Source of the DNA: Carboxylicivirga sp. M1479
GTDB lineage: Bacteria > Bacteroidota > Bacteroidia > Bacteroidales > Marinilabiliaceae
DNA length: 64,000 nucleotides
Assembly: GCF_007097485.1 (NCBI RefSeq)
Contig: NZ_VKDE01000015.1
Span: forward strand, 792 to 64,791
Direction of reading: 5' to 3'
A program made the translations under genes and the position numbers. The notes under the pieces are model-generated. The model saw only the letters and a list, made by a program, of their open reading frames with translations, did no database searches and was not told the DNA's origin. Below are positions 43,716 through 54,532 of the stretch, piece by piece. Position 1 is the first letter of the stretch. Each line of letters begins with the position of its first letter.

Positions 43716-45185
43716 TTACTCCTCCGATTTAATATCACGTACATAACGCACCGAGCATGTTTGATACAAAGCTGATACTTCCTGAGTTACTGAATTATAG
43801 TGATCAAAAAACATTAACTTACACCCGTAGGTATCGGGGTTGAAACTATCAGTCCAGAGGTACCCAATTTTCCCCTGGTCAAAAAAGAAATCCTTATTTT
43901 CAACGTGGTTACCACTATAGGAAAGTAAACCACCAAATACCAAATCCAATCCGGTTTCTCCTCCATCAACTAATTTTGGCATAGCACGGTTTTCTCCCCC
44001 TAAGATCTCTACTAAATCTTTTATTTCCTGCAGTGTTGGAATACGCCATCCCTCAGGCGCCCATTCATAGGCTGCCGGGTAATTATACAATCGACCATAG
44101 TACTTTCTGTCTGCTTCCGTTTCTACGGCATATCCATCTCTAATATAGGCTTGACTTGCCTGTCCGTAGTAGAAGGACCAGGCATATTCATTAGGAGCCT
44201 GATAATAATTGAAATTCTCGGCGAACCATTCCAGTCCGTTTAATTCTACGGTATGATAATGTTGACCATCGCGTTCATCGACAAAAAGCCCCCACTTATC
44301 ACGAAAATGAATATTCACGGTATCTGTTGATGTATATCCATCTAATTCCACCGTCCAGGTCAGGAAGTAATCCTCCATTGCCTGGCCTTCAAACAAGGAG
44401 GTCGCATGCTGACTCATGTACACTAGTCCACCTTCTCCTTCAATAAGGTTCCATTGGCCGTTTGCTCCTGCTGGTAAAAAGCCCTCAAGAGCAGTATATT
44501 TTATTTCGTCTTCAACCTTATTTCTGATATAACGACGATCCTCCCCTGCATCAGCACGCAAGGTGTCAGTATGTAATGCTATCGACTTCACATCCTCAAC
44601 CTTAAAAGTAGAATCAACAGGGCTGTAATATACAAGTCTCCAGCTTAATTCGTAATCAGTTCCTTCTTTACCAATAAACTGTGCGATATGATTATCGGCG
44701 TGCTCAATTCGCCCGCCATCACCAGAAATAATATCCCAATGACCTATGGTCCCGAATTTCGCAGCTTCTGCTTCCAATTCAATCGACACATTATTAAATA
44801 AGGTATCGCCAACGTTTGTTGTAATTGATGCGTTTAAGGGCTTAAATGAAACCGTAATGGTTTCTGCTTTATATTCCTTTCCCTGACTCACTTCCCAGCC
44901 AAGGCGATACATCTCTCCCGGCATACCGGAAAAAGTAGACTTAGGATCCTTCTCATTGCCAAGTTCATAATGCTGTCCACTATAAACACGCCAGATCCCT
45001 TCCTGTCCTTCAGGGGGCTCTTCAGCATTTAAAGTGACTGTATAACGCTCGTTCTCAATATTGAGAAAACTTTGCCCCGCTTGAGGGTTTAGATTAATCT
45101 CATCATCCTCTTTTGAACAACGGATAAAGGTAATTGTCGTGAACAGAATAAGAGAAAGAATATGAATTGTAGTTTTTTTATTCAT
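43716..45185 (-). CDS. FISUMP-domain surface lipoprotein, copy 2
   Basis: A 489-residue protein. ATG at 45185 gives a clean hydrophobic signal followed by IRCSKEDDE, a lipoprotein-like site though Arg before Cys is unusual; the earlier TTG at 45221 is not preferred. Residues about 40-300 hold three Ig/PKD-like repeats (GIWRVYSG, GHWDIISGDGGRIEHA, GQWNLIEGEGGLVYM). The last 180 residues match the Fibrobacter succinogenes major paralogous (FISUMP) domain: GLEWFAENFNY, YYGRLYNYPAAYEWAPEGWR and a final CSVRYVRD. The function of this domain is not settled; binding to a polymer or protein at the cell surface is plausible. It is paired with the S8 gene downstream. Confidence 0.82.
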   Translation of the reverse strand: MNKKTTIHILSLILFTTITFIRCSKEDDEINLNPQAGQSFLNIENERYTVTLNAEEPPEGQEGIWRVYSGQHYELGNEKDPKSTFSGMPGEMYRLGWEVSQGKEYKAETITVSFKPLNASITTNVGDTLFNNVSIELEAEAAKFGTIGHWDIISGDGGRIEHADNHIAQFIGKEGTDYELSWRLVYYSPVDSTFKVEDVKSIALHTDTLRADAGEDRRYIRNKVEDEIKYTALEGFLPAGANGQWNLIEGEGGLVYMSQHATSLFEGQAMEDYFLTWTVELDGYTSTDTVNIHFRDKWGLFVDERDGQHYHTVELNGLEWFAENFNYYQAPNEYAWSFYYGQASQAYIRDGYAVETEADRKYYGRLYNYPAAYEWAPEGWRIPTLQEIKDLVEILGGENRAMPKLVDGGETGLDLVFGGLLSYSGNHVENKDFFFDQGKIGYLWTDSFNPDTYGCKLMFFDHYNSVTQEVSALYQTCSVRYVRDIKSEE

Positions 45186-45258
45186 TACTGTTGATTGGAC
45201 CAGTGAAAACTGATAATACAATAGCCCTCTCTTACCTATGACAAGAGAGGGCTACTAA

Positions 45259-48200
45259 TTACTTAACTATTATTTTAACTGTATTTTTCACTTCATTATT
45301 TACCACAAAGCGACACAGATACAATCCTGGTGTTAATGTTGAAAAGTCAACTTGCTCCTGATTAAGGCCTTCGCCTCTTTTTGTATTCAGGTAAGCATCG
45401 ATGTATTGGCCTTTCATATTGTATAATTCCAAGCGAACATCGGCATCTTCTTCCAGATTGAACAACACATTAGATGGTTGATCTTGCACCAAATTAGGTG
45501 AAATGACCATGCCCTGTGCCAATTGCTCCATCAAGTGTTCATTGCCTTCGAAACTATTTAAGTCATTAGGTACCGCATCCGGATTATTGGTAACAATTAC
45601 AGTACTGTAATCGAACTTATAACCATTTTCTTTACCATCGTCGGCAGCAAAAACAAGGAAGCCAATTCCTGATGCTTTTGGATGAAGCGTAATATAATCG
45701 TACCCTAAGGCCATGTCCAAGACTTGTTGGTTAATATTACCAGCCTGCAAGTACAACTTATCACCATCCGGATCGATAAACAAATCATTGATTTTAATGA
45801 TCATCGGATTTGGATCTGCCAAATTAATCTCAATGTTCCTATAAACCGGATTTAAGTATGGCGTTCGGTTCAAGTCAGCCACTTCAAATCGAATGGTATC
45901 GCCTAATACATTACCTACTGAATCGGTCAAACTTACCGGTATTTCATAATAGCCATCACTATCGTAATTGGTAATCACCTTAACCTTAGCACCATAAGCC
46001 GAAACAGTCTCAGTTATAACTTTAATGGAATCATTATTAATTTCATCCATACTGAACGTTACTGCTTCATCTTCCGGATCTTTAAAAACATAATTCAGAA
46101 AATGCGTTTCGGTTTCCACCATGCGCAAGGTATCCTGATAACTGTTCGGTTTAAATACTAACTCAGGGTAACCATTGACTTTAACATTGTAATTAATCCT
46201 GTTTTCTTTGTTAGACACATCATTGGTCACAACAATCAGTTGTCCTTCATGCTCACCTTTATTGGCGAAATCACCCGTAACAGTCGTTGTAATGTCAACT
46301 GACTCACCTCCAGCGACTGTACCATTCAATGGCTCGGCCGTTAACCACTGTCCATCATCTCCAATGGCAGTAACAGGTCTGATTTTCCATATTCGATCTG
46401 ATTCAGATGGATTCCAAAGAATGCCCCACTTAAAATGATCAAAACCATACCGAATAATATCTTCCATGGCGTATTGCTCACCTATATGATTATCGTAACC
46501 CATCGCTCCGCTTTGCTTTACCGATACCCAGAAATGCTCACCATCCTGAATACTTACTGGTTCCTCAAGTGGAAAATACACCCAGTTTTCAGTCACTTGT
46601 TCTGGTATACGGTAAGATTGTCGGTAGGCTTCGATGCCCGGTATAAGCGTCGTATCTGGATCAGGCCATTTCACATTATTACCCCAATCCGTAATAGTCC
46701 AGGCTCCTTCCAAGGGAATACCACCTCCAACAGCAATGTGCAACTCCACTAACTGATTAGGATCTTGCAGGTCAATATTCACCTTCACATGGGTAATCAT
46801 TAATCCACCTTCAGGGGCATTAAACAAATTCGTATACCAAGCGAGAAAAGGTTTCTGATAGCCATCGGCTAATTGTTTACGATCATGAGCCACCGAGTCG
46901 ATGGTAAGAATACTACTTGTTAACAACGTACCAAACTCCTCAATATCACCTGGGTATTCACCTTCCTGAAGCTTCGGTTTAACAATAGGAAGTAGTTTAT
47001 ACTCAAGCGAAGTAGTACCACTGTTAGTAATTGAGAATGTATAATCGTGTTTATCACCGTTTAACATCGTAATGTTTTGATCAACCGCTGTCCATGCGAA
47101 CTCAGGAGACGGTACTACATGTGCTACAAACTGAGTAGAAACACTTTCAAAATCTCCTTCAAAGCTCAGTACACCGTCAATACTTTCCAAAGCATTAACC
47201 GGCACTTGAACTAGCAGGGTATCTTTCTCCCAAGGATTCAATACTATTGGTGATACTATTGTACCAGTACTTGATCTTACTAACTGGTTTCCTTCAGCAT
47301 CATACAAGCTGAGTCCCTCAAGATTAACATCCGGAATTTTATTTACAGATGCGATTCCACGCCCTTTATTGGTCAAAATGATTGCTTGTTGTGCCTTGAC
47401 ATTCAAAGTCACACCCTCTTTATAGATGACCTGACCTGCATCAACCGCCGTAGGCACATCAACTACGCCAACACCATTATTTACAGTCAAGCGAACAGGT
47501 ACTTTTCGCAAAGCATCGGTTTTGCTTCCGCTATATAAGACCAAAGTATCTTCATATACCCCATCGGCATAGAGGTCGGCAGCTGAAAGCTGTAAATTAA
47601 AGTTAGCCGTTGTTCCAACTTTTACCACACCTGTAGATGGTGGCGTAAGAGCAAGGGTCATGTGATTGTATATTGTTTTATTGTACTTGGTTAAAGCGGA
47701 TGTACGATACACTTCCATCGTTTCCGACTCATCCGGACTTTCAAGTCCATAATTTAATGGGGCGTCCCACAAATCAATATCGTAATAGTGGAAGTAAATA
47801 GAACCATCATTAACTAATTCTAACTGAAAGGTCACATCATATGACATATAGCCTCCGTCACCAATAAACTTATCCCATTGTATAATGACACGGTCGTCCA
47901 ATTGACGTAGAAGTACCCCTCCTCCATTTTCATCAGGAATCATGCTTGAAACGTGAGGACCAATCATTCCCATAATACCATCCTCTTTCAAGAAATTCAG
48001 ATTTACAATATCACTTTGTGGTAAGATTGGTGTGACATATCCGTTCTTAGACACCCAGATGGTATCAAATACTTCACCATAGTAGGGGAATTCAAATCCT
48101 AAATCCAGTACATACTGACCACCCTGAACAATGTGCAAGGTATCCACATCATCATAATCATTCAGGTCATCCCAACGGTGATCAGCAGCATGTATTTCTC

Positions 48201-51200
48201 CTTCCTGCCAATTGTAGCCGTAAATATAGGTATCGGCGTGTGCTTTAAAGCCTTCTCCTAATTGTTGGAAATCCTCTTCAGTAAAGCCTTCTCCCATTCT
48301 TTGAATATCGCGAATAGCTTTTGCGAAAATTGAATTCGTAAAACTATACTCCAAATCTGCATCTGTAGCTGCGATGGTAAACGGAATGTTTATCATCTCA
48401 CCAGCATTGATTTGTTCATCAATGCTTGCTGGCAAATTCGTTATCATTACCGGGTCAACTTTTGCAGTTGCCGTAACAATTGACGAAAGCGCCTGGCCGT
48501 TTGTAAAGTTGATAATCACACTGCTTGATAGCTCGCCTGCAACACTTGGAGCGTAGGCTACCTTTAATTGTTGCGTTGAAAACGGAGCTATTTCAAATGG
48601 CAATTCGCTAAGCACAGATAATGCATTATCGCCAAACACCACTTGTCCTGCCGTAATGGTTTCAATATCACTGCCAGAATTTGTAATTGCCAGGAAAGTT
48701 TCGCCCACTTGCCCCGTATTTACCACATCAAAGGCAACTGTGTCGGCCAATGATAGTTGTGGTTCGCCTGTAACGGTTATATTAACCGGTATTTCCTGAA
48801 ATAAATCAGGTGTATTGGCTTTTACACGGATGGTATTGGCGTAGCTCCCTGCAGGAGCGCCAATTTGAGATGGCTCTACTTTAAAGGTAATTTGTTGCGC
48901 TTGCCCCCTAGCTATTGAACCACCTGTATCATCAGTAGATACCAGGTTCATATCCTTCTCCGGAGCAAAGCGTAATACTAAACCATTTTTAAGTGGTTCC
49001 AGCCCATCATCCCAGCGGGCATAACTGACCGTATCAGCCTTATTAAATCCTTTAAAACCAATAACACAGTTATTTAAATTATTATTAACAATGGCATCCA
49101 CATTATCGTAGCGGTACTCAATGGTTCCATCAGCAAATAAAACAACTTGCGTCCGAATATCGGGCTCATTTTTGTATTCATCTCCATTCAAATAACCGAT
49201 TAATGTAAACACAAAACGATCACCAAAATCATGATAATAAGCATCCTTGAAATTAACATCAGCATCCTTACAATCCATGTTTACGAAGGCAAATCCAGTA
49301 TTCACCCCATTTTCATCTTTACCAGCCCCATAAATTTGAAGGAACCTATTCAATACCAATTCACTTAACTCGGTATGGAAGAATGGGAAGTCATGCTTCA
49401 GCTTAATGCGATGTGCATTATAAAAATCGCTTGGATATATTTCGGCATATGGCTCAATGTTTTCCCATGAATTTGCTACCGGACCACCCACATCATCAGA
49501 AGTTGTAATTGTATAGCTTCCTCCATTGAGTTGATAACCATTATAAACACGCGTACTATGATACTCATTGATATCATAAGCTAAAACGGAACCCGTTCCG
49601 GTATTAGTAATATCCACTAATATATCTGCTGAACCATTATAAGGTACTACAACATCAACAGCAGAGGCTGCAGAAACGGTCATGGTGGGTGCTTCAGCAC
49701 TGCGCACCTGGGCCGTCATCACCTGATCGCCTATATTTGTATGAACGGTGATATCTTCATTATAGATACCTGTTTGTGTAGTCAGGTAGTTCAATGGGAT
49801 ACTAAGCTTTTGCTGAGGTAAAATGTTGATGGAGTCTTCAAATGCTTTGGTGTAATAACCATTAACATCACTAACATCTTTGATGGTCAAGGTATCGTAA
49901 CCACTGTTAACCACATCAAACAAGAACTCCTGTTCTACATTGGCAAAAGCATCAAAGGTATAAATATCCTCAGCTTTAAACCCGGCTACTTGTCCGCTTA
50001 CATTTACTTTTACATCAATAGCAACCCCAGGTTTAAATATATCGGTTGTATATACCGACAAAGTAGCCATGTGTTTACCATTGCTTAAGTAATTGGCATC
50101 AACAGTGACCTTTACATCCTGAGGTTGACCAGCCTTAATAGAACCTGATGTCGGATCAATAAATACATAAGCACCATCGGCACCAGATGTTAGCGCTCTA
50201 ACAGTGGGTACTTTATTACGGCCAACTGTATGATAGGCCTCATTATAGGTGTAACCATTGTTGGTTGACACCATAAAAGCACCTTCGTAATAAGGGGCAT
50301 TTTGCTCCACTACCAAGGGATAAGGTTCTTCCTTTGGGAAATGCAGTACCACCCAGAAATACTCTTCCTCGTGCATATTCTGCGGTTGATAAAGTGGCAT
50401 TTTCCAAAAGTTCATCACATTAACTGTATCTACGAAAAACTCCTGAACAAATACGGTATTGGCATCTTCAATCCGTTCGCTGCCTCGTTTAACTTCAATG
50501 GTAACTGGCTTTTCTTTTTGGGTAAAATACAAAGCCATTTCAATGTGTGTCAAATTAATAGGTCCCTGAAAACGGGTTCCGTATATCAGACCCGCATTTG
50601 GTGAACCGGAACCTACAACATCGTAATAGCCATTACCAGTCTCATACGATTGTCCGCCTACACTAATTGTTTGGTCATTTAAAAAGTGCTCTTTTGTCCC
50701 ACTTTTTAAACCACCTTCTTCACTTTGTAAATAAGGTCGCGTAGCATGATATAGTTGTGGTTCGGCAGCAGCTGCTGCAGCCTGCTCGCTAATCGTCTCT
50801 TCCCAATCAGCTAGGTCTATCCATAATTTGCTATTGTTCATGGTTTCGCTGGCCCAATGCACCAAACCTTCACCATCATTAGAAAACTGAATGTTTTTTG
50901 ATTCAAGTGCCAGCTGCGACACATCGATATCGAAGAACAGTTCGCGTGTTGACTCCTTAAAATAGGGTGCATCGGTTGTAGTTACTTCCAATACATTAGA
51001 AATAACAGATGTATTGCCATAACGGTCAGAAGACTTAACGGCAAAATAATAATTTGTCTGTTTTTGCAAGCCGGGAAAACGAATCTGTACGTTTTTACCT
51101 GCTTCATATGGGTTTTCCAGATCGAAAACCTGTGCCTGATCAAAGTTTTTGGCCGTTAATAAACTACCGCTAACGGCTAAATGAAATTTAATCGGTCGGA

Positions 51201-52863
51201 AGTCATCGGAATCAACCGGTACTGTCCACTCCAGAGACAATTCATTGTGTGCAATATCAAAAGCACTTAAATCGTCAATCGCATTGGGCGCAATACGTAA
51301 ATCCTCTGCTAAGGCATTTAAGGCATTCAGGTTTCCTATTCCATAGTTATCATTGTGTTCAAATGTTAATCCGGTGGTCGAACCTAATATCATTTGTTCT
51401 AATTCGGCAGCTGTAAAAGACGGTCCGCCAAACTTAGACACCACCAATGCAGCCACACCTGAAACATGCGGACAAGCCATGGATGTTCCCTGCTGATAAC
51501 CATATTTATTGTTCGGCAAAGTACTCAACACTCCCCCTTCAGGGCCGAATGAGCCACTTTGATCTCCTCCCGGAGCAACAATATCTACCCATGGTCCATG
51601 GGTTGTATAGGGCGCATTATTTCCTTCCGGCCCTGTCGAACCTACTGCAATTACCTCGTCGTGTGCGGCCGGGTAATGTTCTTCATTTTTCCCAGAGTTA
51701 CCAGATGCGAAAAATAATATACCTCCTTGCATTGGACTGCCTTCATAGTAACCTGCCTCTTCCTTAAAATATTTAATGGCATCTAGTACTTCAGGCTCCC
51801 AATAACCAGGTGTTGAATAACCCCATGAATTTTGCGAAATAACAGCCCCATTATCTGCACCATACACAATGGCTGCTGCAAAACCTTGACCACTACCGCC
51901 CCTGGTATCATAGGCCTGACATGACATCAGGCGCACTCCATTACCTTTTCCGTCTTGAAAATCACCACCGGCAATACCCGCAACACCAATGCCATTGTTA
52001 GAAACTGCAGCAACCGTTCCGGCAACGTGTGTTCCGTGAAAATGAGCTGTTACCGGGCCACCATAAACAAAGTTAAAGCCATGAATATCGTCAATGAAAC
52101 CATTTTGATCATCATCCACTCCAGGCTCACCATTTAACTCAGCTTCGTTCACCCAAAGGTTATCTATTAAGTCTTCATGTTTAGGATCTATACCACCATC
52201 TACAATGGCCACCACCACATCAGTACTACCTGTTTCTTTAGCCCAGGCTTTAAATAAGTCAATATCAACATTTTCCGCACCAATGGTTCCATCGTTTTCA
52301 TAGTGCCATTGGTTCACCAATTCAGGATCATTAAATGCAACAGCTTCATTTGCATTATCAGACGTACTTTTTAAGGTACTTGCAGAATGACTGCCGGCGG
52401 AAGCAACTAGCCTTAAGGAATCGACATTTACCTCAACAGGTGTGCCCTCCCCTTCAATAAATATTTTTTTATACACCGGCTTAGCAATGGCCACATCTTC
52501 TAATTCGGCATACAAGGCCGCTATTCCATTAGGATTTTCAGAAACATCAAAATCCAATTCGTACCATAAATGTAAATCGTGTTTACGGTGACGCTCTTCG
52601 TTTTTAGGAGAAAATGGAAATACACGACTGATGCGTGTGACGCCCATATCATCGCTTAACTGATCAATACGCTGTACCCCAAGCACATTGGACGTACCTG
52701 TGACATTTGCCCCTTTTAATGAGCCCAGCTCCTGTAATTGTTCTTTATGGAGCTTAATTCTGATTTTTCCCTTAACGATGTCGTCCATCGGCACCTGAGC
52801 CTGAACAGCCAGCACTTGCAGCAAAACAACTATTAAGAGAAAATAATATTTTAATTTCTTCAT
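45259..52863 (-). CDS. Giant secreted subtilisin-like protease (S8) with type IX sorting domain, copy 1
   Basis: A 2534-residue protease with the same layout as the downstream copy. It has a signal peptide (1-23), a propeptide-like region (25-175) and an S8 domain with Asp222 (AIVDGGIDPKHEDL), His276 (HGTHVAGT) and Ser461 (GTSMACPHVSG), with FFASGNSG supplying the oxyanion Asn. A fibronectin-like region and many beta-sandwich repeats follow, including YDNVDAIVNN and WVSKNGYVTPI modules shared with copy 2. The C-terminal type A sorting domain is VISPNLVQDQPSNVLF to GLYLCRFVVNNEVKN and VKIIVK. It differs from copy 2 mainly in loops and in a larger insertion around 1560-1620. It should cleave extracellular protein for uptake by the neighbouring SusCD system. 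Confidence 0.93.
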   Translation of the reverse strand: MKKLKYYFLLIVVLLQVLAVQAQVPMDDIVKGKIRIKLHKEQLQELGSLKGANVTGTSNVLGVQRIDQLSDDMGVTRISRVFPFSPKNEERHRKHDLHLWYELDFDVSENPNGIAALYAELEDVAIAKPVYKKIFIEGEGTPVEVNVDSLRLVASAGSHSASTLKSTSDNANEAVAFNDPELVNQWHYENDGTIGAENVDIDLFKAWAKETGSTDVVVAIVDGGIDPKHEDLIDNLWVNEAELNGEPGVDDDQNGFIDDIHGFNFVYGGPVTAHFHGTHVAGTVAAVSNNGIGVAGIAGGDFQDGKGNGVRLMSCQAYDTRGGSGQGFAAAIVYGADNGAVISQNSWGYSTPGYWEPEVLDAIKYFKEEAGYYEGSPMQGGILFFASGNSGKNEEHYPAAHDEVIAVGSTGPEGNNAPYTTHGPWVDIVAPGGDQSGSFGPEGGVLSTLPNNKYGYQQGTSMACPHVSGVAALVVSKFGGPSFTAAELEQMILGSTTGLTFEHNDNYGIGNLNALNALAEDLRIAPNAIDDLSAFDIAHNELSLEWTVPVDSDDFRPIKFHLAVSGSLLTAKNFDQAQVFDLENPYEAGKNVQIRFPGLQKQTNYYFAVKSSDRYGNTSVISNVLEVTTTDAPYFKESTRELFFDIDVSQLALESKNIQFSNDGEGLVHWASETMNNSKLWIDLADWEETISEQAAAAAAEPQLYHATRPYLQSEEGGLKSGTKEHFLNDQTISVGGQSYETGNGYYDVVGSGSPNAGLIYGTRFQGPINLTHIEMALYFTQKEKPVTIEVKRGSERIEDANTVFVQEFFVDTVNVMNFWKMPLYQPQNMHEEEYFWVVLHFPKEEPYPLVVEQNAPYYEGAFMVSTNNGYTYNEAYHTVGRNKVPTVRALTSGADGAYVFIDPTSGSIKAGQPQDVKVTVDANYLSNGKHMATLSVYTTDIFKPGVAIDVKVNVSGQVAGFKAEDIYTFDAFANVEQEFLFDVVNSGYDTLTIKDVSDVNGYYTKAFEDSINILPQQKLSIPLNYLTTQTGIYNEDITVHTNIGDQVMTAQVRSAEAPTMTVSAASAVDVVVPYNGSADILVDITNTGTGSVLAYDINEYHSTRVYNGYQLNGGSYTITTSDDVGGPVANSWENIEPYAEIYPSDFYNAHRIKLKHDFPFFHTELSELVLNRFLQIYGAGKDENGVNTGFAFVNMDCKDADVNFKDAYYHDFGDRFVFTLIGYLNGDEYKNEPDIRTQVVLFADGTIEYRYDNVDAIVNNNLNNCVIGFKGFNKADTVSYARWDDGLEPLKNGLVLRFAPEKDMNLVSTDDTGGSIARGQAQQITFKVEPSQIGAPAGSYANTIRVKANTPDLFQEIPVNITVTGEPQLSLADTVAFDVVNTGQVGETFLAITNSGSDIETITAGQVVFGDNALSVLSELPFEIAPFSTQQLKVAYAPSVAGELSSSVIINFTNGQALSSIVTATAKVDPVMITNLPASIDEQINAGEMINIPFTIAATDADLEYSFTNSIFAKAIRDIQRMGEGFTEEDFQQLGEGFKAHADTYIYGYNWQEGEIHAADHRWDDLNDYDDVDTLHIVQGGQYVLDLGFEFPYYGEVFDTIWVSKNGYVTPILPQSDIVNLNFLKEDGIMGMIGPHVSSMIPDENGGGVLLRQLDDRVIIQWDKFIGDGGYMSYDVTFQLELVNDGSIYFHYYDIDLWDAPLNYGLESPDESETMEVYRTSALTKYNKTIYNHMTLALTPPSTGVVKVGTTANFNLQLSAADLYADGVYEDTLVLYSGSKTDALRKVPVRLTVNNGVGVVDVPTAVDAGQVIYKEGVTLNVKAQQAIILTNKGRGIASVNKIPDVNLEGLSLYDAEGNQLVRSSTGTIVSPIVLNPWEKDTLLVQVPVNALESIDGVLSFEGDFESVSTQFVAHVVPSPEFAWTAVDQNITMLNGDKHDYTFSITNSGTTSLEYKLLPIVKPKLQEGEYPGDIEEFGTLLTSSILTIDSVAHDRKQLADGYQKPFLAWYTNLFNAPEGGLMITHVKVNIDLQDPNQLVELHIAVGGGIPLEGAWTITDWGNNVKWPDPDTTLIPGIEAYRQSYRIPEQVTENWVYFPLEEPVSIQDGEHFWVSVKQSGAMGYDNHIGEQYAMEDIIRYGFDHFKWGILWNPSESDRIWKIRPVTAIGDDGQWLTAEPLNGTVAGGESVDITTTVTGDFANKGEHEGQLIVVTNDVSNKENRINYNVKVNGYPELVFKPNSYQDTLRMVETETHFLNYVFKDPEDEAVTFSMDEINNDSIKVITETVSAYGAKVKVITNYDSDGYYEIPVSLTDSVGNVLGDTIRFEVADLNRTPYLNPVYRNIEINLADPNPMIIKINDLFIDPDGDKLYLQAGNINQQVLDMALGYDYITLHPKASGIGFLVFAADDGKENGYKFDYSTVIVTNNPDAVPNDLNSFEGNEHLMEQLAQGMVISPNLVQDQPSNVLFNLEEDADVRLELYNMKGQYIDAYLNTKRGEGLNQEQVDFSTLTPGLYLCRFVVNNEVKNTVKIIVK

Positions 52864-52990
52864 ATGAATACTATTATTCTTGATGACAAACAGAAATGAA
52901 CATGGATTACAACAACGCCTTCGCCTCTAGACAACTACACGTAATCACAACTTAAGTTCCACGTACCATTAAGCCTTATCTTTAAATCAT

Positions 52991-54493
52991 TTATTCACTT
53001 ACTTCCCTGACATAGCGTACAGAAATACCTGTGAAGAAAGCAGACATCGGTATCTCGTGAATCCCTCCGTAATTACTACTGATATGAGCACCAAAAGATT
53101 GAAACTTCTCAGCATCGTAATCAGATACCATGTAATAAGCCGCAATACCTTGTTCGGCGAAATAATCTCTCTGCTCCGGACGATCGTTGCTGTATGCTAT
53201 GCTTCCACCATATATCAAATCCAAACCTGTCTTTCCTCCATGCAAAAGATCATCTGTAGTCATACCTTCAGAAGTAAGGTAGACCATTAAAGCTTCGAAC
53301 TCATCAAAGCTAGGCAAACGCCAACCATCAGGTGGTGTGTCGAATAAGGCCGCATAATAGTTATAGAGTCGTCCGTAATGTTTTCTATCTTCTTCACCTT
53401 CCACGGGCACGCCATCCTTGATTTGTGCACGGGCTGTTTGACCATAATACCAAGATCGGATATACTCGGTGTAAGGGTGTACACCTTCTGAATATGGCTT
53501 ACTATCGTAATTGTAATTATCAGCCATCCATTCCAAACCGTTTAGGACTACAAAACGGTAATTCTGATCGTCACGAGGATCGGTCCACATGCCCCAAAGA
53601 TCACGGAAGCGTATCTCAACCGTGTCTGTCGAAATATAGTTATCAACCTGAACCGTCCAAAGTAGTTGATAGATTTGATCAGCTGAACCTTTAAATACGG
53701 AACTGGCATCATTGGCAGCTAATACTTCTCCATCAGTCGACCCCAGTAAAGTCCACACGCCTGTTCCACCAGCTGGCAAAACCGCATTTAAGTTAGTATA
53801 CTTAATACTTGCTTCTTTCGCAGTAATAATATCCAGGTTGTTTTCACCTGCATTGGCACGCAAAGTATCGGTATGAAAAGATACTGATTTATGTTCCTGA
53901 ACCTTAAAAGAAGAATCAACAGGACTGTCAAATGATAATATCCAATTTAATTCATAGTCAGTCGCTTCTTTACCAATAAACTGCGCAATATGATTATCTG
54001 CATGTTCAATTCGTCCGCCATCGCCTGAAATAATTTCCCAACGACCTTCGGCACCAAACTGTGCAGCTTCTGCTTCTAGTTCAATCGACACATTATTAAA
54101 TAAGGTATCGGCCACATTTGATACAATAGATGCATTCAATGGCTTAAATGAAACCGTAATGGTTTCCGCTTTATATTCTTTTCCTTGACTGATTTCCCAG
54201 CCCAGGCGATAGATTTCACCCGGAACACCATAAAAATCAGATTTGGGATTATTCTCATTCTCAAATTTATAATGCGTCCCACTATAAACGCGCCAGATTC
54301 CTTCCTGACCTTCTGCTGGTTCCTCTGCATTTAGAGTTACCACATACCCCTCGCTCTCAACATCCAGAAAACTCTGCCCCGCATTTGGGTTGAGATTCAC
54401 GATGTCGTCATCTTTGGAACAATTACTAAGTACCAAAATGATACTTAGTAAAATTCCAATCTTTGTTAAACACTTATTTATTTTCCCAATCAT
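52991..54493 (-). CDS. FISUMP-domain surface lipoprotein, copy 1
   Basis: A 500-residue lipoprotein. ATG at 54493 is chosen over a TTG two codons earlier. The signal ends in the lipobox VLSNC followed by acidic residues (SKDDD), which in Bacteroidota favours surface display. Three Ig/PKD-like repeats (about 40-300; GIWRVYSG, GRWEIISGDGGRIEHA, GVWTLLGSTDGEVL) precede a C-terminal FISUMP domain (GLEWMADNYNY, HYGRLYNYYAALFDTPPDGWRLP, SVRYVREVSE). The first two repeats are almost identical to those of the copy at 43716, while the third repeat and the FISUMP part diverge. It follows SusD by 39 bases, the usual slot of a surface glycan- or peptide-binding protein. Confidence 0.83.
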   Translation of the reverse strand: MIGKINKCLTKIGILLSIILVLSNCSKDDDIVNLNPNAGQSFLDVESEGYVVTLNAEEPAEGQEGIWRVYSGTHYKFENENNPKSDFYGVPGEIYRLGWEISQGKEYKAETITVSFKPLNASIVSNVADTLFNNVSIELEAEAAQFGAEGRWEIISGDGGRIEHADNHIAQFIGKEATDYELNWILSFDSPVDSSFKVQEHKSVSFHTDTLRANAGENNLDIITAKEASIKYTNLNAVLPAGGTGVWTLLGSTDGEVLAANDASSVFKGSADQIYQLLWTVQVDNYISTDTVEIRFRDLWGMWTDPRDDQNYRFVVLNGLEWMADNYNYDSKPYSEGVHPYTEYIRSWYYGQTARAQIKDGVPVEGEEDRKHYGRLYNYYAALFDTPPDGWRLPSFDEFEALMVYLTSEGMTTDDLLHGGKTGLDLIYGGSIAYSNDRPEQRDYFAEQGIAAYYMVSDYDAEKFQSFGAHISSNYGGIHEIPMSAFFTGISVRYVREVSE

Positions 54494-54532
54494 AGACAAT
54501 ATTTTACCCTTTTATTAATTTCTTTTTTTTAA

